Shown: piece after piece, positions 7,177 through 16,177 of the stretch
Position numbering within the stretch: the first letter of the stretch is position 1
Layout: each line of letters begins with the position of its first letter
DNA from: Anaerovibrio lipolyticus LB2005
GTDB lineage: Bacteria > Bacillota > Negativicutes > Selenomonadales > Selenomonadaceae
Assembly (NCBI RefSeq): GCF_000621545.1
Contig: NZ_JHYA01000013.1
Location: 1-63,736 of the forward strand
Length of the DNA: 63,736 nt
Reading direction: 5' to 3'
Translations under genes and position numbers: made by a program
The notes under the pieces: generated by a model
The model's input: the letters and a program-made list of their open reading frames with translations, nothing else
Database searches by the model: none
Told to the model about the DNA's origin: nothing

Positions 7177-9657
7177 TTACTCGGCCTTTTTTCGACCCCT
7201 GGTTGTTTTCTTGGGCTTCTCACTTATTTCTTCCTTTTTTGCAGCGGTTTTTGAACCGTCTTCTTTAGCCTTTGCAGTTGTGGCCTTGCGGGTCCGGGTC
7301 TTAGGTTTGTTTTCAGCTTCCTGGGCAGTTTCAGCTTTTGGCTTTCTTCCCCGGGTAGTTTTAGGCTTTACTTCCTTTTCCCCATCCTCCTTAGCCTTTA
7401 CAGCAGTTTTTCTGGTCCTTGTTGTCTTAGGCTTAGTTTCCTCTTCTGCCTCGGCTTTGGCAGCAGCCGTTTTAGTTGCTGCAGTCTTTTTTGCTGTGGT
7501 AGTCTTTTTTGCCGTGGCAGTTTTCTTTGTAGTGGTTGTTTTCGTCGTAGTCGTTGTCTTCTTTGCAGTTGTGGTTTTCTTTACTGCTGTTTTTTTCTTG
7601 GCCGTCGATTCTTCTGTGTCTGTTTCCTCTTTTTTAGCTTTTGCAGAAGTCTTGGTCTTAGCTGCAGTCGTTTTAGTTTTAGTTTTAGTTTTAGTTGCAG
7701 CTGCCTTGGCTTTTACTGTAGTCTTTTTGGGTGTAGTCTTTTTCTTCACCCCATCGTCACTGGGGGACTGTAATTCCAAATAAATGGTTGCCAAAGGTGG
7801 TACTGTAACCAGAATGGAATTTGCCTTCCCCTGCCATTCAACATCCTCGGATACAATATCATAATCATTCAGAACATTGGAACCACCATATTCCTCTGCA
7901 TCACTATTGAATATCTCCCGATAAACGCCAGCTTCTGGAACGCCGAAGCGATAGCCATGACGCACCTCCGGAGTAAAGTTGGAAATGGCAATGATGAAGG
8001 AGCCATCCTCAGCCTTACGAATAAAAGATACCAAGCTATCATCAGCATTGTCGCAGTCAATCCACTCAAAACCTCTCCAGTCAAAATCCACCTCCCAGAA
8101 TGCCTTGTGATCAACGTAGAATTTATTAAGGGCTCTTGAATATTCCAACATCTGGGTATGCTTTTCATACTGCTCTACCAGATGCCAGTCAAGGCTGTCA
8201 TCAAAATTCCATTCGATAAACTGACCGAACTCACCGCCCATAAAGAGCAGCTTCTTTCCCGGATGTGCCATCCAATAGCCGAAGAAGGCGCGGAGACCGG
8301 CAAATTTCTGCCAATAATCGCCTGGCATTTTGCTTATAAGTGAGCACTTACCATGAACTACTTCGTCATGGGACAAAGGCAGCACAAAATTCTCACTGAA
8401 GGCATACATCAAAGAGAAGGTCAGCTTGTCGTGATGCCACTTACGATAAACAGGGTCCAGACTGACATAGCGAAGAATATCATTCATCCAGCCCATGTTC
8501 CACTTATAATTAAAGCCCATGCCACCCATATAAACCGGCTTGGAAATATTCGGCCATGAGGTGGATTCCTCGGCAATCATAAGCGCCTGAGGGTAGTTCT
8601 TGAAAACTGCCTCGTTTAGCTTGTGGAGGAAATCGATGGCCTCCAGATTGCCATCACCGCCAAACTTATTTGGCACCCAGTCACCATCCTGACGACCGTA
8701 ATTTAAATACAGCATATTGGCCACAGCATCAATGCGCAGACCATCAATATGATACTGATCCATCCAGAACATGGCGTTGGAAATTAGGAAGCTCTGCACC
8801 TCAGTACGGCCATAGTCAAAGTTTACAGTACCCCAGCCTGCATTATCAGCCCGCTGGATATTATCGGATTCGTACAGATTCTGGCCATCGAAATCACGAA
8901 GGCCCTGATTGTCCTTACAGAAATGGCCAGGAACCCAGTCCATAATAATGCCGATGCCTGCCTGATGGGCCCTGTCCACCAGATAGCGGAACTCATCAGG
9001 GGTGCCATAACGGCTGGTAACAGCATAATAACCAGTGGCCTGATATCCCCATGAGCCGTCAAATGGATGCTCGCAAAGAGGCATCAGCTCAATATGGGTA
9101 TAGTTCATGCTCTTTACGTAGTCCACCAGCTGGTCAGCCATATCCATATAGGAAAGATATTCCCCATCAGGAGTACGTCTCCAGGAGCCAAGATGAACCT
9201 CATAGGTTAGCATCGGGCGGGTGTAGGAAGGATGATCCTCCTTGAATTTAGTCCATTTACTGTCCTTCCATTTGTAGTTACCCATATCATAAACGATGGA
9301 AGCTGTCTCAGGCTTTTTCTCAGCGAAAAAGCCATAAGGGTCAGCCTTCATAATATGTGGTCCCTCATGCTGTGGCAAAATAGCATATTTGTACACAGTG
9401 CCAGGCCCGACGTCTGGGATAAAGAGATTCCAGATTTCTCCATCCCCCAGCTTGGACATTTTATTTACTCTTGTATCCCAGTTATTGAAATCACCTACAA
9501 CTGAAACTTCCTTGGCATGAGGTGCCCAAACTGTGAATCTTACACCTTTTTTACCGTTCTGCTCCATTACATGAGCACCTAACATTTCATAGGCACGGAA
9601 ATTAGTACCCTGATGGAACAAAAACAGATCAAACTCGCTTAACTCAGATGTTTTCAT
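7177..9657 (-). CDS. glgB: 1,4-alpha-glucan branching enzyme with a histone-H1-like C-terminal tail
   Basis: 826 aa. Residues 1-632 form a normal GlgB: CBM48 at ~20-110, then a GH13 barrel with nucleophile Asp310 (GLRIDAV), acid Glu363 (MIAEES) and Asp431 (SHDEVVHGK). It makes alpha-1,6 branches in glycogen. Typical GlgB ends near 630-650, but this frame continues without interruption for about 194 residues of Lys/Thr/Ala repeats (AKKTTTAKK, TKTKTKT) with three TTRxRK-type motifs: TTRTRK, TTRGRKPK and TTRGRKK. These resemble AT-hook cores and H1-type tails. The tail is very basic and presumably disordered. Its role is unknown. The gene sits 11 nt after glgP. Confidence 0.95.
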   Translation of the reverse strand: MKTSELSEFDLFLFHQGTNFRAYEMLGAHVMEQNGKKGVRFTVWAPHAKEVSVVGDFNNWDTRVNKMSKLGDGEIWNLFIPDVGPGTVYKYAILPQHEGPHIMKADPYGFFAEKKPETASIVYDMGNYKWKDSKWTKFKEDHPSYTRPMLTYEVHLGSWRRTPDGEYLSYMDMADQLVDYVKSMNYTHIELMPLCEHPFDGSWGYQATGYYAVTSRYGTPDEFRYLVDRAHQAGIGIIMDWVPGHFCKDNQGLRDFDGQNLYESDNIQRADNAGWGTVNFDYGRTEVQSFLISNAMFWMDQYHIDGLRIDAVANMLYLNYGRQDGDWVPNKFGGDGNLEAIDFLHKLNEAVFKNYPQALMIAEESTSWPNISKPVYMGGMGFNYKWNMGWMNDILRYVSLDPVYRKWHHDKLTFSLMYAFSENFVLPLSHDEVVHGKCSLISKMPGDYWQKFAGLRAFFGYWMAHPGKKLLFMGGEFGQFIEWNFDDSLDWHLVEQYEKHTQMLEYSRALNKFYVDHKAFWEVDFDWRGFEWIDCDNADDSLVSFIRKAEDGSFIIAISNFTPEVRHGYRFGVPEAGVYREIFNSDAEEYGGSNVLNDYDIVSEDVEWQGKANSILVTVPPLATIYLELQSPSDDGVKKKTTPKKTTVKAKAAATKTKTKTKTTAAKTKTSAKAKKEETDTEESTAKKKTAVKKTTTAKKTTTTTKTTTTKKTATAKKTTTAKKTAATKTAAAKAEAEEETKPKTTRTRKTAVKAKEDGEKEVKPKTTRGRKPKAETAQEAENKPKTRTRKATTAKAKEDGSKTAAKKEEISEKPKKTTRGRKKAE
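7180..7761 (-). repeat. Low-complexity coding region for the Lys/Thr-rich tail of GlgB
   Basis: The DNA consists of degenerate short repeats (runs of ACT/AAA-type codons) over about 580 bp, encoding residues ~633-826 of GlgB. Such DNA is prone to slippage, so tail length may differ between strains. There is no frame disruption here. Confidence 0.85.
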
Positions 9658-9668
9658 GTATATACCTC

Positions 9669-12116
9669 TTACTTAATCTCTACAGGTTCAATATTCCAAA
9701 TATCCTCAGCATACTCAGTAATAGTACGGTCAGAGGAGAAAATACCAGAATTTGCAATATTGATGGCAGAGGACCTAAGCCATGCATCATGATCCTGATA
9801 ACGACGGACAATTTCCTCATGGGCTTCAATATATGCGTTGAAATCCTTCAAGATGAAGAACTCATCATTACTGTTGATCAGATAATCAAACAGTGTCTGG
9901 AAATTACCATAGGTACCATCAGTCAGCTGGTTCATAACGGTGCGGACATTTTCGTTGGTATTGTATTCATCCCACGCATTATAATTACCATTTTCATAGT
10001 AGGCAATAACCTCTTCAGCCCTGAGACCAAAGATTACGCAGTTATCGTCACCCACCTGCTCATGAATTTCCACATTGGCACCATCCATGGTTCCCAGAGT
10101 AATGGCACCATTCATCATAAACTTCATGTTACCGGTACCGGAGGCTTCCTTGGATGCGGTAGAAATCTGCTCGCTGACATCAGCTGCAGGATATACCATT
10201 TCACCAAGAGTTACGCCAAAGTTCTCCAGGAATACCACCTTGATCTTGCCGTTAATGCTCTCATCATTATTGATTTTGTCAGCCACTGCATTAATGAGGC
10301 GGATGGTTTCCTTGGCTGTGTAGTAACCAGGAGCTGCCTTGCCGCCGAAGAAGTAAACCACTGGTACAGGCATATCGTAATCAGGGTCATTCTTCAAGCG
10401 GTTATATTGATACATAATATGCAATATATTCATAAGCTGACGCTTGTAGGAGTGAATACGTTTAACTTGAATGTCAAATATGGAATCTATCTTTACACGA
10501 ACCTTATTGTGGGACCATACATACTGGGCCAAGGCGCGTTTTCTGGCTCTCTTTACCTTGTTTAGGGCCTTCAGGAAATCAGGATCATCCACATAATCAT
10601 TAATCTTCTTTAAAAGCTTAATATTATGACGCCACTCACGGGTCAGCTTATCATCGATGAGATGTGCCAAATCGTTGTTGGCGCTGATGAGCCAACGGCG
10701 ATGGGTAATACCGTTGGTCTTGTTGTTGAATTTTCTAGGGAATACCTTGTAGAAAAATTTTAAGGTATTGGTCTTCAAAATCTCTGAGTGGATACGGGCC
10801 ACACCGTTGACACTGTAGGAGCCCACAACTGCCAGACGGGCCATATGAACCTGACCATTCTCAATGATAGACAGCTCACGAACCAGTGCCTCGTCACCAG
10901 GATATTTTTTGCGGATTCCTTCAAGGAAGCGACGATTAATCTCCTCAACAATCATGTAGATACGAGGCAGCATTTCCTTAAAGAGGCCCACATCCCATTT
11001 CTCCAGTGCCTCTGGCAAAATGGTGTGGTTGGTATATGCACAGGTCTGAGTGGTAATATCCCATGCGTCCTCCCACTCAAGATGATACTCATCCACCAAA
11101 ATTCGCATCATTTCCGGAACAGCTGTAGCCGGATGGGTATCATTGATATGGATACCAATCTTGTCGGAAAGATCATAAACATTGTCATGGGTCAGCATAA
11201 AGTGACGGATAATACTCTGAACACCAGCAGACACAAAGAAATACTCCTGCAACAGGCGGAGCTTCTTACCATCGGAGAGTCTGTCATCCGGATAAAGGAA
11301 CTCAGTGATACGGTTTACCCAGCGACGATACTCCTGACGCTGGTTAATCTCCTCCTGGGTCAGGGTACCATAGTCAGAAAAGTCCATATTAACTTCTGCG
11401 TTCCAAAGGCGCAGGGTATTTACAGTGGTATTCTTGTAGCCGATAACCGGCACATCATATGGAACGGCCATAATATCGGTATAGCCTTCATAAACCAGCT
11501 GCAAATCATCCTCACCAGGCACTTCCTTCATGTAAGCATGGCCGCCCACCCGGACATTTACAGCCTTGTTAGGCTTTCTGAATTCCCAGGCGTAGCCATC
11601 ACGAAGCCAGTTATCTGGAATTTCAATCTGGGTTCCGTTAATAATTTTTTGCTCAAAAAGGCCATACTGATAACGAAGGCCGCAACCATGGGCTGGCAAG
11701 GACAGAGAAGCCATGGAATCGATAAAGCAAGCGGCCAGTCTGCCCAGACCACCATTACCCAGGCCTGCATCTGGCTCCTCGTTGTAGATATCGTCCAGCT
11801 TAACATCCAGCTCCTTCAATACAATTTTCAGGGCATTCTTCAAATCCAGATTAATCAAATTGGTATTAAGAAGTCTGCCCAGCAGGAACTCAATGGAAAA
11901 ATAATAAATCTGTTTATTGTCATTAATAGCATACTGTTTATTGGTCTTAATCCAATTTTCAGTGGTGTACTGCTTTACCACTGCTGCAACAGCATTATAT
12001 ACCTCATTCTGGGAAAGCTCTGAAAGCTCGCGTCCATACAGTATCTTGGATGTAAGTATAAAGCGTTCTTTAAGTTCATCCTTGATTTCATCAATATCTC
12101 TTTCAATAAATGCCAT
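9669..12116 (-). CDS. glgP: Glycogen/maltodextrin phosphorylase, GT35
   Basis: 815 aa, the full length for the family. It releases glucose-1-phosphate from the non-reducing ends of glycogen. The pyridoxal-phosphate site is EASGTGNMKFMMNG with Lys665, and other family signatures are DAGLGNGGLGRLAACF (residues 116-131) and HINDTHPA. ATG at 12116 follows GGGAG with 7-nt spacing. It sits between glgD and glgB, and a hairpin upstream at 12137-12191 may tune its expression relative to glgCD. Confidence 0.95.
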   Translation of the reverse strand: MAFIERDIDEIKDELKERFILTSKILYGRELSELSQNEVYNAVAAVVKQYTTENWIKTNKQYAINDNKQIYYFSIEFLLGRLLNTNLINLDLKNALKIVLKELDVKLDDIYNEEPDAGLGNGGLGRLAACFIDSMASLSLPAHGCGLRYQYGLFEQKIINGTQIEIPDNWLRDGYAWEFRKPNKAVNVRVGGHAYMKEVPGEDDLQLVYEGYTDIMAVPYDVPVIGYKNTTVNTLRLWNAEVNMDFSDYGTLTQEEINQRQEYRRWVNRITEFLYPDDRLSDGKKLRLLQEYFFVSAGVQSIIRHFMLTHDNVYDLSDKIGIHINDTHPATAVPEMMRILVDEYHLEWEDAWDITTQTCAYTNHTILPEALEKWDVGLFKEMLPRIYMIVEEINRRFLEGIRKKYPGDEALVRELSIIENGQVHMARLAVVGSYSVNGVARIHSEILKTNTLKFFYKVFPRKFNNKTNGITHRRWLISANNDLAHLIDDKLTREWRHNIKLLKKINDYVDDPDFLKALNKVKRARKRALAQYVWSHNKVRVKIDSIFDIQVKRIHSYKRQLMNILHIMYQYNRLKNDPDYDMPVPVVYFFGGKAAPGYYTAKETIRLINAVADKINNDESINGKIKVVFLENFGVTLGEMVYPAADVSEQISTASKEASGTGNMKFMMNGAITLGTMDGANVEIHEQVGDDNCVIFGLRAEEVIAYYENGNYNAWDEYNTNENVRTVMNQLTDGTYGNFQTLFDYLINSNDEFFILKDFNAYIEAHEEIVRRYQDHDAWLRSSAINIANSGIFSSDRTITEYAEDIWNIEPVEIK

Positions 12117-12136
12117 ATAATCACTCCCATATAATT

Positions 12137-12191
12137 AAAAAAAGCCAAACAGGCCCCTGACGACAGGATAACCCTTATCATCAGCGGCCTG
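12137..12191 (-). terminator. Hairpin with T-run between glgD and glgP (partial terminator)
   Basis: Minus-strand CAGGCC (12186-12191) pairs with GGCCTG (12150-12155), enclosing a smaller GATAA/TTATC hairpin. It is followed by TTTGGC and seven T. It lies inside an otherwise tight operon, so an attenuating role is likely. Confidence 0.45.
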
Positions 12192-12201
12192 AAATCAATT
12201 A

Positions 12202-13317
12202 TTAAATAACGGTGCTCTTAGCAATAATCAAAGGATAATTCTCAGCACCTTTTAACCACTGATCCTCAGAAACGACAACATTCTTGTCGCAGATTACATC
12301 CCTGAGCATTGCATACTGCTCTATCTGGCACTGCTCCATAATAATGCAATCCTTAATCTTTACGCCTTCAGCCACCCGTACTCCTCTAAAGAGAATACTG
12401 TCCTCAACCTCACCATAAATCTCACAACCATTGCCGATGAGAGAATTGGTAACCTTGGCAGTATTCTTGTACTGCACTGGAGCCGCATCCTTTGTCTTGG
12501 TGTGGATAGGATGTTCACTCATGAAGAGCTCATTCCAAATATCAGGATTTAATATGGACTTGTTGGCGTTAAAGTAGGCCATAGTGGAATTTATTCTAGT
12601 GGAAAAGCCCTTGTGCTCGTAGCCATAAATGCTGAATTCATCCATGTGACGTATAATACCATCCACCAGCATACTGTTGCCTCCACGCTCAAAGGTAGAG
12701 GTAACCAGCTTCACCAAAGTATCCTTTCTCATGAGGAAAATACCCATGAAGTCGTTGGAACCCTTGGTAGAGGTCATACGCTTGGCGATGTCAGTCACCT
12801 TGCCATTTTCGGCAACCTGCATGGAAGCTGCCTCTCCTGGCAGATCCTCCCGGGCCTTGCAATATACCATGGTGATATCTGCCCCAGTATTCTGATGGAA
12901 CAGAAGAACATGTCTAAAATCAATGTTATATACTGTATCAGCCTGTACCAGGAACACGTACTCAGCTGAACTGCGCATAACAAAATCTATATTTTGATAA
13001 AGTCCGGCGAGAGCACTGGTATTACCATTTTCGCCGTCATTAGGGAGATAAGCCAAGCCATCACGATGACGTGCCAAATCCCAATCCTTACCAGAGCGCA
13101 GATGGTCAAAAACAGGTCTTGCCTTTTTTGATACCAGAACACCAACATGACCAATACCAGAATTTACCAGACTAGACACGGCAAAATCCAATATACGATA
13201 TCGGCCCGCAATAGGAAGTGCGGCCACCGGACGGTGTTCACAAAGCTCCTTCAGCATACTGTTGGCACCATCGAGTCTTATAATCCCCATTACATTACCC
13301 AATATGATCAGCTCCAT
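12202..13317 (-). CDS. glgD: Glucose-1-phosphate adenylyltransferase, GlgD subunit
   Basis: 371 aa, nucleotidyltransferase fold followed by left-handed beta-helix hexapeptide repeats (residues ~270-350). The N-terminus (MGIIRLDGANSMLKELCEHRPVA) lacks the GGxGxRL pyrophosphorylase loop seen in GlgC, as usual for Firmicute GlgD. GlgD pairs with GlgC and modulates it. It starts 16 nt after the glgC stop. The ribosome site is weak (AACGAGAA), which suggests coupling to glgC translation. Confidence 0.93.
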   Translation of the reverse strand: MELIILGNVMGIIRLDGANSMLKELCEHRPVAALPIAGRYRILDFAVSSLVNSGIGHVGVLVSKKARPVFDHLRSGKDWDLARHRDGLAYLPNDGENGNTSALAGLYQNIDFVMRSSAEYVFLVQADTVYNIDFRHVLLFHQNTGADITMVYCKAREDLPGEAASMQVAENGKVTDIAKRMTSTKGSNDFMGIFLMRKDTLVKLVTSTFERGGNSMLVDGIIRHMDEFSIYGYEHKGFSTRINSTMAYFNANKSILNPDIWNELFMSEHPIHTKTKDAAPVQYKNTAKVTNSLIGNGCEIYGEVEDSILFRGVRVAEGVKIKDCIIMEQCQIEQYAMLRDVICDKNVVVSEDQWLKGAENYPLIIAKSTVI

Positions 13318-13333
13318 TTCTCGTTTTCGTAAA

Positions 13334-14497
13334 TCAGCTTACCTGCTGTCCCACACTTGCCTGCTCTGCCGCAACAGTTTCACCCTCTGGAACCACGGCA
13401 ATAGCCCCCTCTGAACCAGCAACGTGAGCCCCGGCGGAAATTACGCAGTTTTGGGCCACTATGGCGTGGTCAATTACTGCATTTTCCTCAACAACGGTAA
13501 ATGGCATGATTACTGAATTCGTAACCTTGGCACCCTTACCAATTTTAACACCGGAGAACAATACTGAATGATCCACTTCGCCCATAATCATGGAGCCTTC
13601 ATTCAGCATAGAGCAGGTGACTTTGGCATCCCTGCCTAAATAATGAGGTGGCAAGGATGGATTGTTGGAATAAATTTTCCATGCACTGGTAAAGGAGAAT
13701 GGTGGTTCATCCTGCAGGAGGTCCATATTGGCCTGCCACAGGCTCTCGATAGTTCCTACATCTTTCCAATACCCCTCAAAGGCATAGGAATACATCCTGG
13801 CCTTATCCTTCAACATCGTAGGAATAATATTCTTACCGAAATCGTGGGAGGAGTTATCATCAGTAGCATCTTCTTTAAGGTACTTATCCAAAAAGTCACG
13901 ATTAAAAATATAAATACCCATGGAAGCCAGATTGCTCTTTGGTTTTGCTGGTTTCTCCTCAAATTCTACAATACGGCCGTCCTTTTCATCGGTATTCATA
14001 ATGCCAAAGCGTGGTGCTTCGTCCCAAGGCACCTCAAATACACCGATGGTGGCATCGGCTTTGTTGGCCCTGTGAGCTGCCAGCATTTTGGCATAGTCCA
14101 TGGTATAAATATGATCGCCGGAAAGCACCAGCACATATTCTGGATCTACCATGTCAATAAAATTCAGATTCTGATATATGGCATCTGCTGTACCCTTGTA
14201 CCAGTCTGCCCCTTTGTCCCTTGCATAAGGTGGCAAAATAAACACACCACCATCTGACTTATCCAAGTCCCAGGCATCACCAGTACCCAGATAATTATGA
14301 AGCTCCAATGGGCGGTACTGTGTCAGCACGCCAACCTTGTCTATGCCGGAATTGGCACAATTTGAAAGTGGGAAATCAATAATTCGATACTTACCGCCAA
14401 ACGGTACTGCTGGTTTGGCAATTTTTTTGGTTAGTGCCCCCAGGCGGCTTCCCTGACCACCTGCCAATATCATGGCCACACATGTTGTCTTACTCAT
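13334..14497 (-). CDS. glgC: Glucose-1-phosphate adenylyltransferase, catalytic GlgC subunit
   Basis: 387 aa. It makes ADP-glucose from glucose-1-phosphate and ATP, the committed step of glycogen synthesis. The N-terminal [15 protein letters not shown] is the nucleotide-binding loop, [15 protein letters not shown] follows, and a C-terminal beta-helix provides allosteric and oligomer contacts. ATG at 14497 (MSKTT) follows AGGAG by 8 nt, so the 14 upstream in-frame codons are not used. It is the first gene of the glycogen operon. Confidence 0.95.
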   Translation of the reverse strand: MSKTTCVAMILAGGQGSRLGALTKKIAKPAVPFGGKYRIIDFPLSNCANSGIDKVGVLTQYRPLELHNYLGTGDAWDLDKSDGGVFILPPYARDKGADWYKGTADAIYQNLNFIDMVDPEYVLVLSGDHIYTMDYAKMLAAHRANKADATIGVFEVPWDEAPRFGIMNTDEKDGRIVEFEEKPAKPKSNLASMGIYIFNRDFLDKYLKEDATDDNSSHDFGKNIIPTMLKDKARMYSYAFEGYWKDVGTIESLWQANMDLLQDEPPFSFTSAWKIYSNNPSLPPHYLGRDAKVTCSMLNEGSMIMGEVDHSVLFSGVKIGKGAKVTNSVIMPFTVVEENAVIDHAIVAQNCVISAGAHVAGSEGAIAVVPEGETVAAEQASVGQQVS

Positions 14498-14725
14498 AAA
14501 ACTCACTCCTGCGCTTAATTCAGCTCCAGGCTCAGCCATTGTATATATTTCCCTACGTAGCCGTTACCTGAAAAACTACACTACTGAAAAATAAAAATAT
14601 ATTATTTGTACTGTAATTATTTCTTCATATAAAAAAAAAATCCTGCAAAAAAGTAGTTTTGTTGAAAAAATAAACGTTTTTTCCTATCTTTTTCACAGAA
14701 TTCAGATATATATTGTGTTGTCAAA
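14498..14725. other. AT-rich gap upstream of the glycogen operon, with an inverted repeat
   Basis: No gene is seen. AAAAGTAGTTT (14649-14659) is the exact complement of AAACTACTTTT (14723-14733), which overlaps the yigZ stop codon. A TTGACA-like box reads leftward within 14717-14722, but no convincing -10 lies at proper spacing. The operon promoter must lie here or upstream; I cannot place it with confidence. Confidence 0.4.
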
Positions 14726-15361
14726 CTACTTTTCCACCGGAACCTCCAAATATTCAGGATCGGCTACATTAATGTCACACCTGCCTGCAGTTAAATCCAC
14801 CAAGGATGACTGTATATTTTCTACATCATCGGGCTCAATTAACAGCTTCACGGTCACCTTGTCTGTATACTCCGTTTCCCCGGAGCGAAGATTATTGGTT
14901 CGTACCCAATTTTCCACAGTACCCAACAAAGTATAATCCATCTCCGCCGAAACCATGCAAAAGGGCTTTACCTCCACCTGAGGTGTGGCCTCCAATCCCA
15001 ATGAGGCTGAATGATTATAGGCCCTGATAAGGCCGCCAGCTCCCAGCTTAATTCCACCAAAATAACGGGTTACCACTACCACCACATTGGTGAGGCCATG
15101 CTGTTTTATAGCTTCCAATATAGGATTTCCCGCAGTTCCTCCCGGCTCCCCGTCATCGTTGGATTTTTGCTGACTGCTGTCAGTGCCCAAAATCCATGCG
15201 GAGCAATTGTGTCTGGCATCAAAATGCTTTTTCTTGATACCCTGCACAAACTCTCTGGCTGCTGCCTCATTCTCCACATGGGCTGTATATGTATAAAATT
15301 TTGATTTTTGGATTTCGTAATATGAAGTTCCGAAATCAGAGGTGGTCTTATATGGCTGCAT
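14726..15361 (-). CDS. yigZ: YigZ/IMPACT family protein
   Basis: 211 aa. Residues ~15-125 carry the IMPACT-domain core (KSKFYTYTAHV, HNCSAWILG, DDGEPGGTAGNPIL, VVVVVTRYFGGIKLGAGGL), followed by the smaller EF-G-like C-terminal domain (DUF1949). Relatives are linked to translation control or nucleotide binding, but the bacterial function is not settled. It starts 2 nt from the stop of the upstream gene, so the two are cotranscribed. Confidence 0.9.
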   Translation of the reverse strand: MQPYKTTSDFGTSYYEIQKSKFYTYTAHVENEAAAREFVQGIKKKHFDARHNCSAWILGTDSSQQKSNDDGEPGGTAGNPILEAIKQHGLTNVVVVVTRYFGGIKLGAGGLIRAYNHSASLGLEATPQVEVKPFCMVSAEMDYTLLGTVENWVRTNNLRSGETEYTDKVTVKLLIEPDDVENIQSSLVDLTAGRCDINVADPEYLEVPVEK

Positions 15362-15362
15362 A

Positions 15363-16022
15363 TCAGTTCACCTCCGGTATGGTAAGATTTTTTCTGAGAG
15401 AATTAATCTCACTGGCTGTAAAGAGCATATCAGGTGAATTTACAAGCATGGCGTCCTTTAAATATCCCATCTGTACGTCATGATTTTCCGTAGGCATTTT
15501 TTCCGGATCCGCCATCATCTTGGTGGCCCGTATAGTCTTTAGCTGGCCATCAGAATAGGCCTTGGTTTTTTTCAAAATAGATGACGTTAAATCATAATTG
15601 GCATCATCAAGGCTAATGGGTGGTGCCATCTGGTAAATCTCATTATGAAGGCTGACCACATTGGATTCCAGCTGAGTAAGACGGGTATATGCCTCCCGCA
15701 GGGAAATATCCTCATTTTGAAAATCCTTCATTATACGATGATAGGATACCCAGCAATAATCAATGGCATCCAGCTTTTTCTTGTAATTGGTATACCATTC
15801 ACCAAAGGCCAGCTGCTGGGCTGTAATATGTCGGATAGTCGACTCATCCAGCTCCTCGTATGAGTTGGTGGTACTTGAATAATAGCCATACCCCACAATG
15901 GAAAGAGCCAACAATAGAGAACCACAAAAGGCATAAAATGCCATACGGCTTTTAATATTCTTTTCCAGTACCAGAACCATAAGGGCCAGCACTATAACTG
16001 CAATTAGAATAGGTAATAACAT
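15363..16022 (-). CDS. Uncharacterised membrane-anchored protein, 219 aa
   Basis: ATG at 16022 follows GAAGGGA with 7-nt spacing; an in-frame TTG five codons upstream is less likely. Two hydrophobic segments (MLLPILIAVIVLALMVLVLE, and MAFYAFCGSLLLALSIVGYG) form a hairpin. They are followed by ~165 polar, mostly helical residues (RLTQLESNVVSLHNEIYQM, NYDLTSSILKKTKAYSDGQLKTI). No catalytic motif is seen. Topology predicts both ends on the same side. I do not recognise the family. It is coupled to yigZ and divergent from the ABC transporter gene. Confidence 0.75.
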   Translation of the reverse strand: MLLPILIAVIVLALMVLVLEKNIKSRMAFYAFCGSLLLALSIVGYGYYSSTTNSYEELDESTIRHITAQQLAFGEWYTNYKKKLDAIDYCWVSYHRIMKDFQNEDISLREAYTRLTQLESNVVSLHNEIYQMAPPISLDDANYDLTSSILKKTKAYSDGQLKTIRATKMMADPEKMPTENHDVQMGYLKDAMLVNSPDMLFTASEINSLRKNLTIPEVN

Positions 16023-16134
16023 AATAAATCCCTTCAACAGAATTTAAGACAATGTAAAATCTATTAAGATATTATACACCAAACTGAGGTTGAGGCAAAA
16101 TATCACAGTTTTCATACAATACCCTTTAATTGTT

Positions 16135-16143
16135 TGTTATAAT
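16135..16143 (+). promoter_or_regulatory. Extended -10 promoter of the ABC transporter gene
   Basis: TGTTATAAT gives a TGnTATAAT extended -10 element, 35 nt before the start codon. The -35 region (TACAAT at 16115-16120) is weak. Confidence 0.5.
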
Positions 16144-16177
16144 TATAAAAGTTATTTTTATAAAAAGGAGACTCCTA

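Noticed and set aside
6932-7783. Long plus-strand frame (283 codons) opposite the glgB tail
   Set aside because: It is the antisense image of the Lys/Thr codon repeats, giving Val/Phe/Ala-rich low complexity; no ribosome site.
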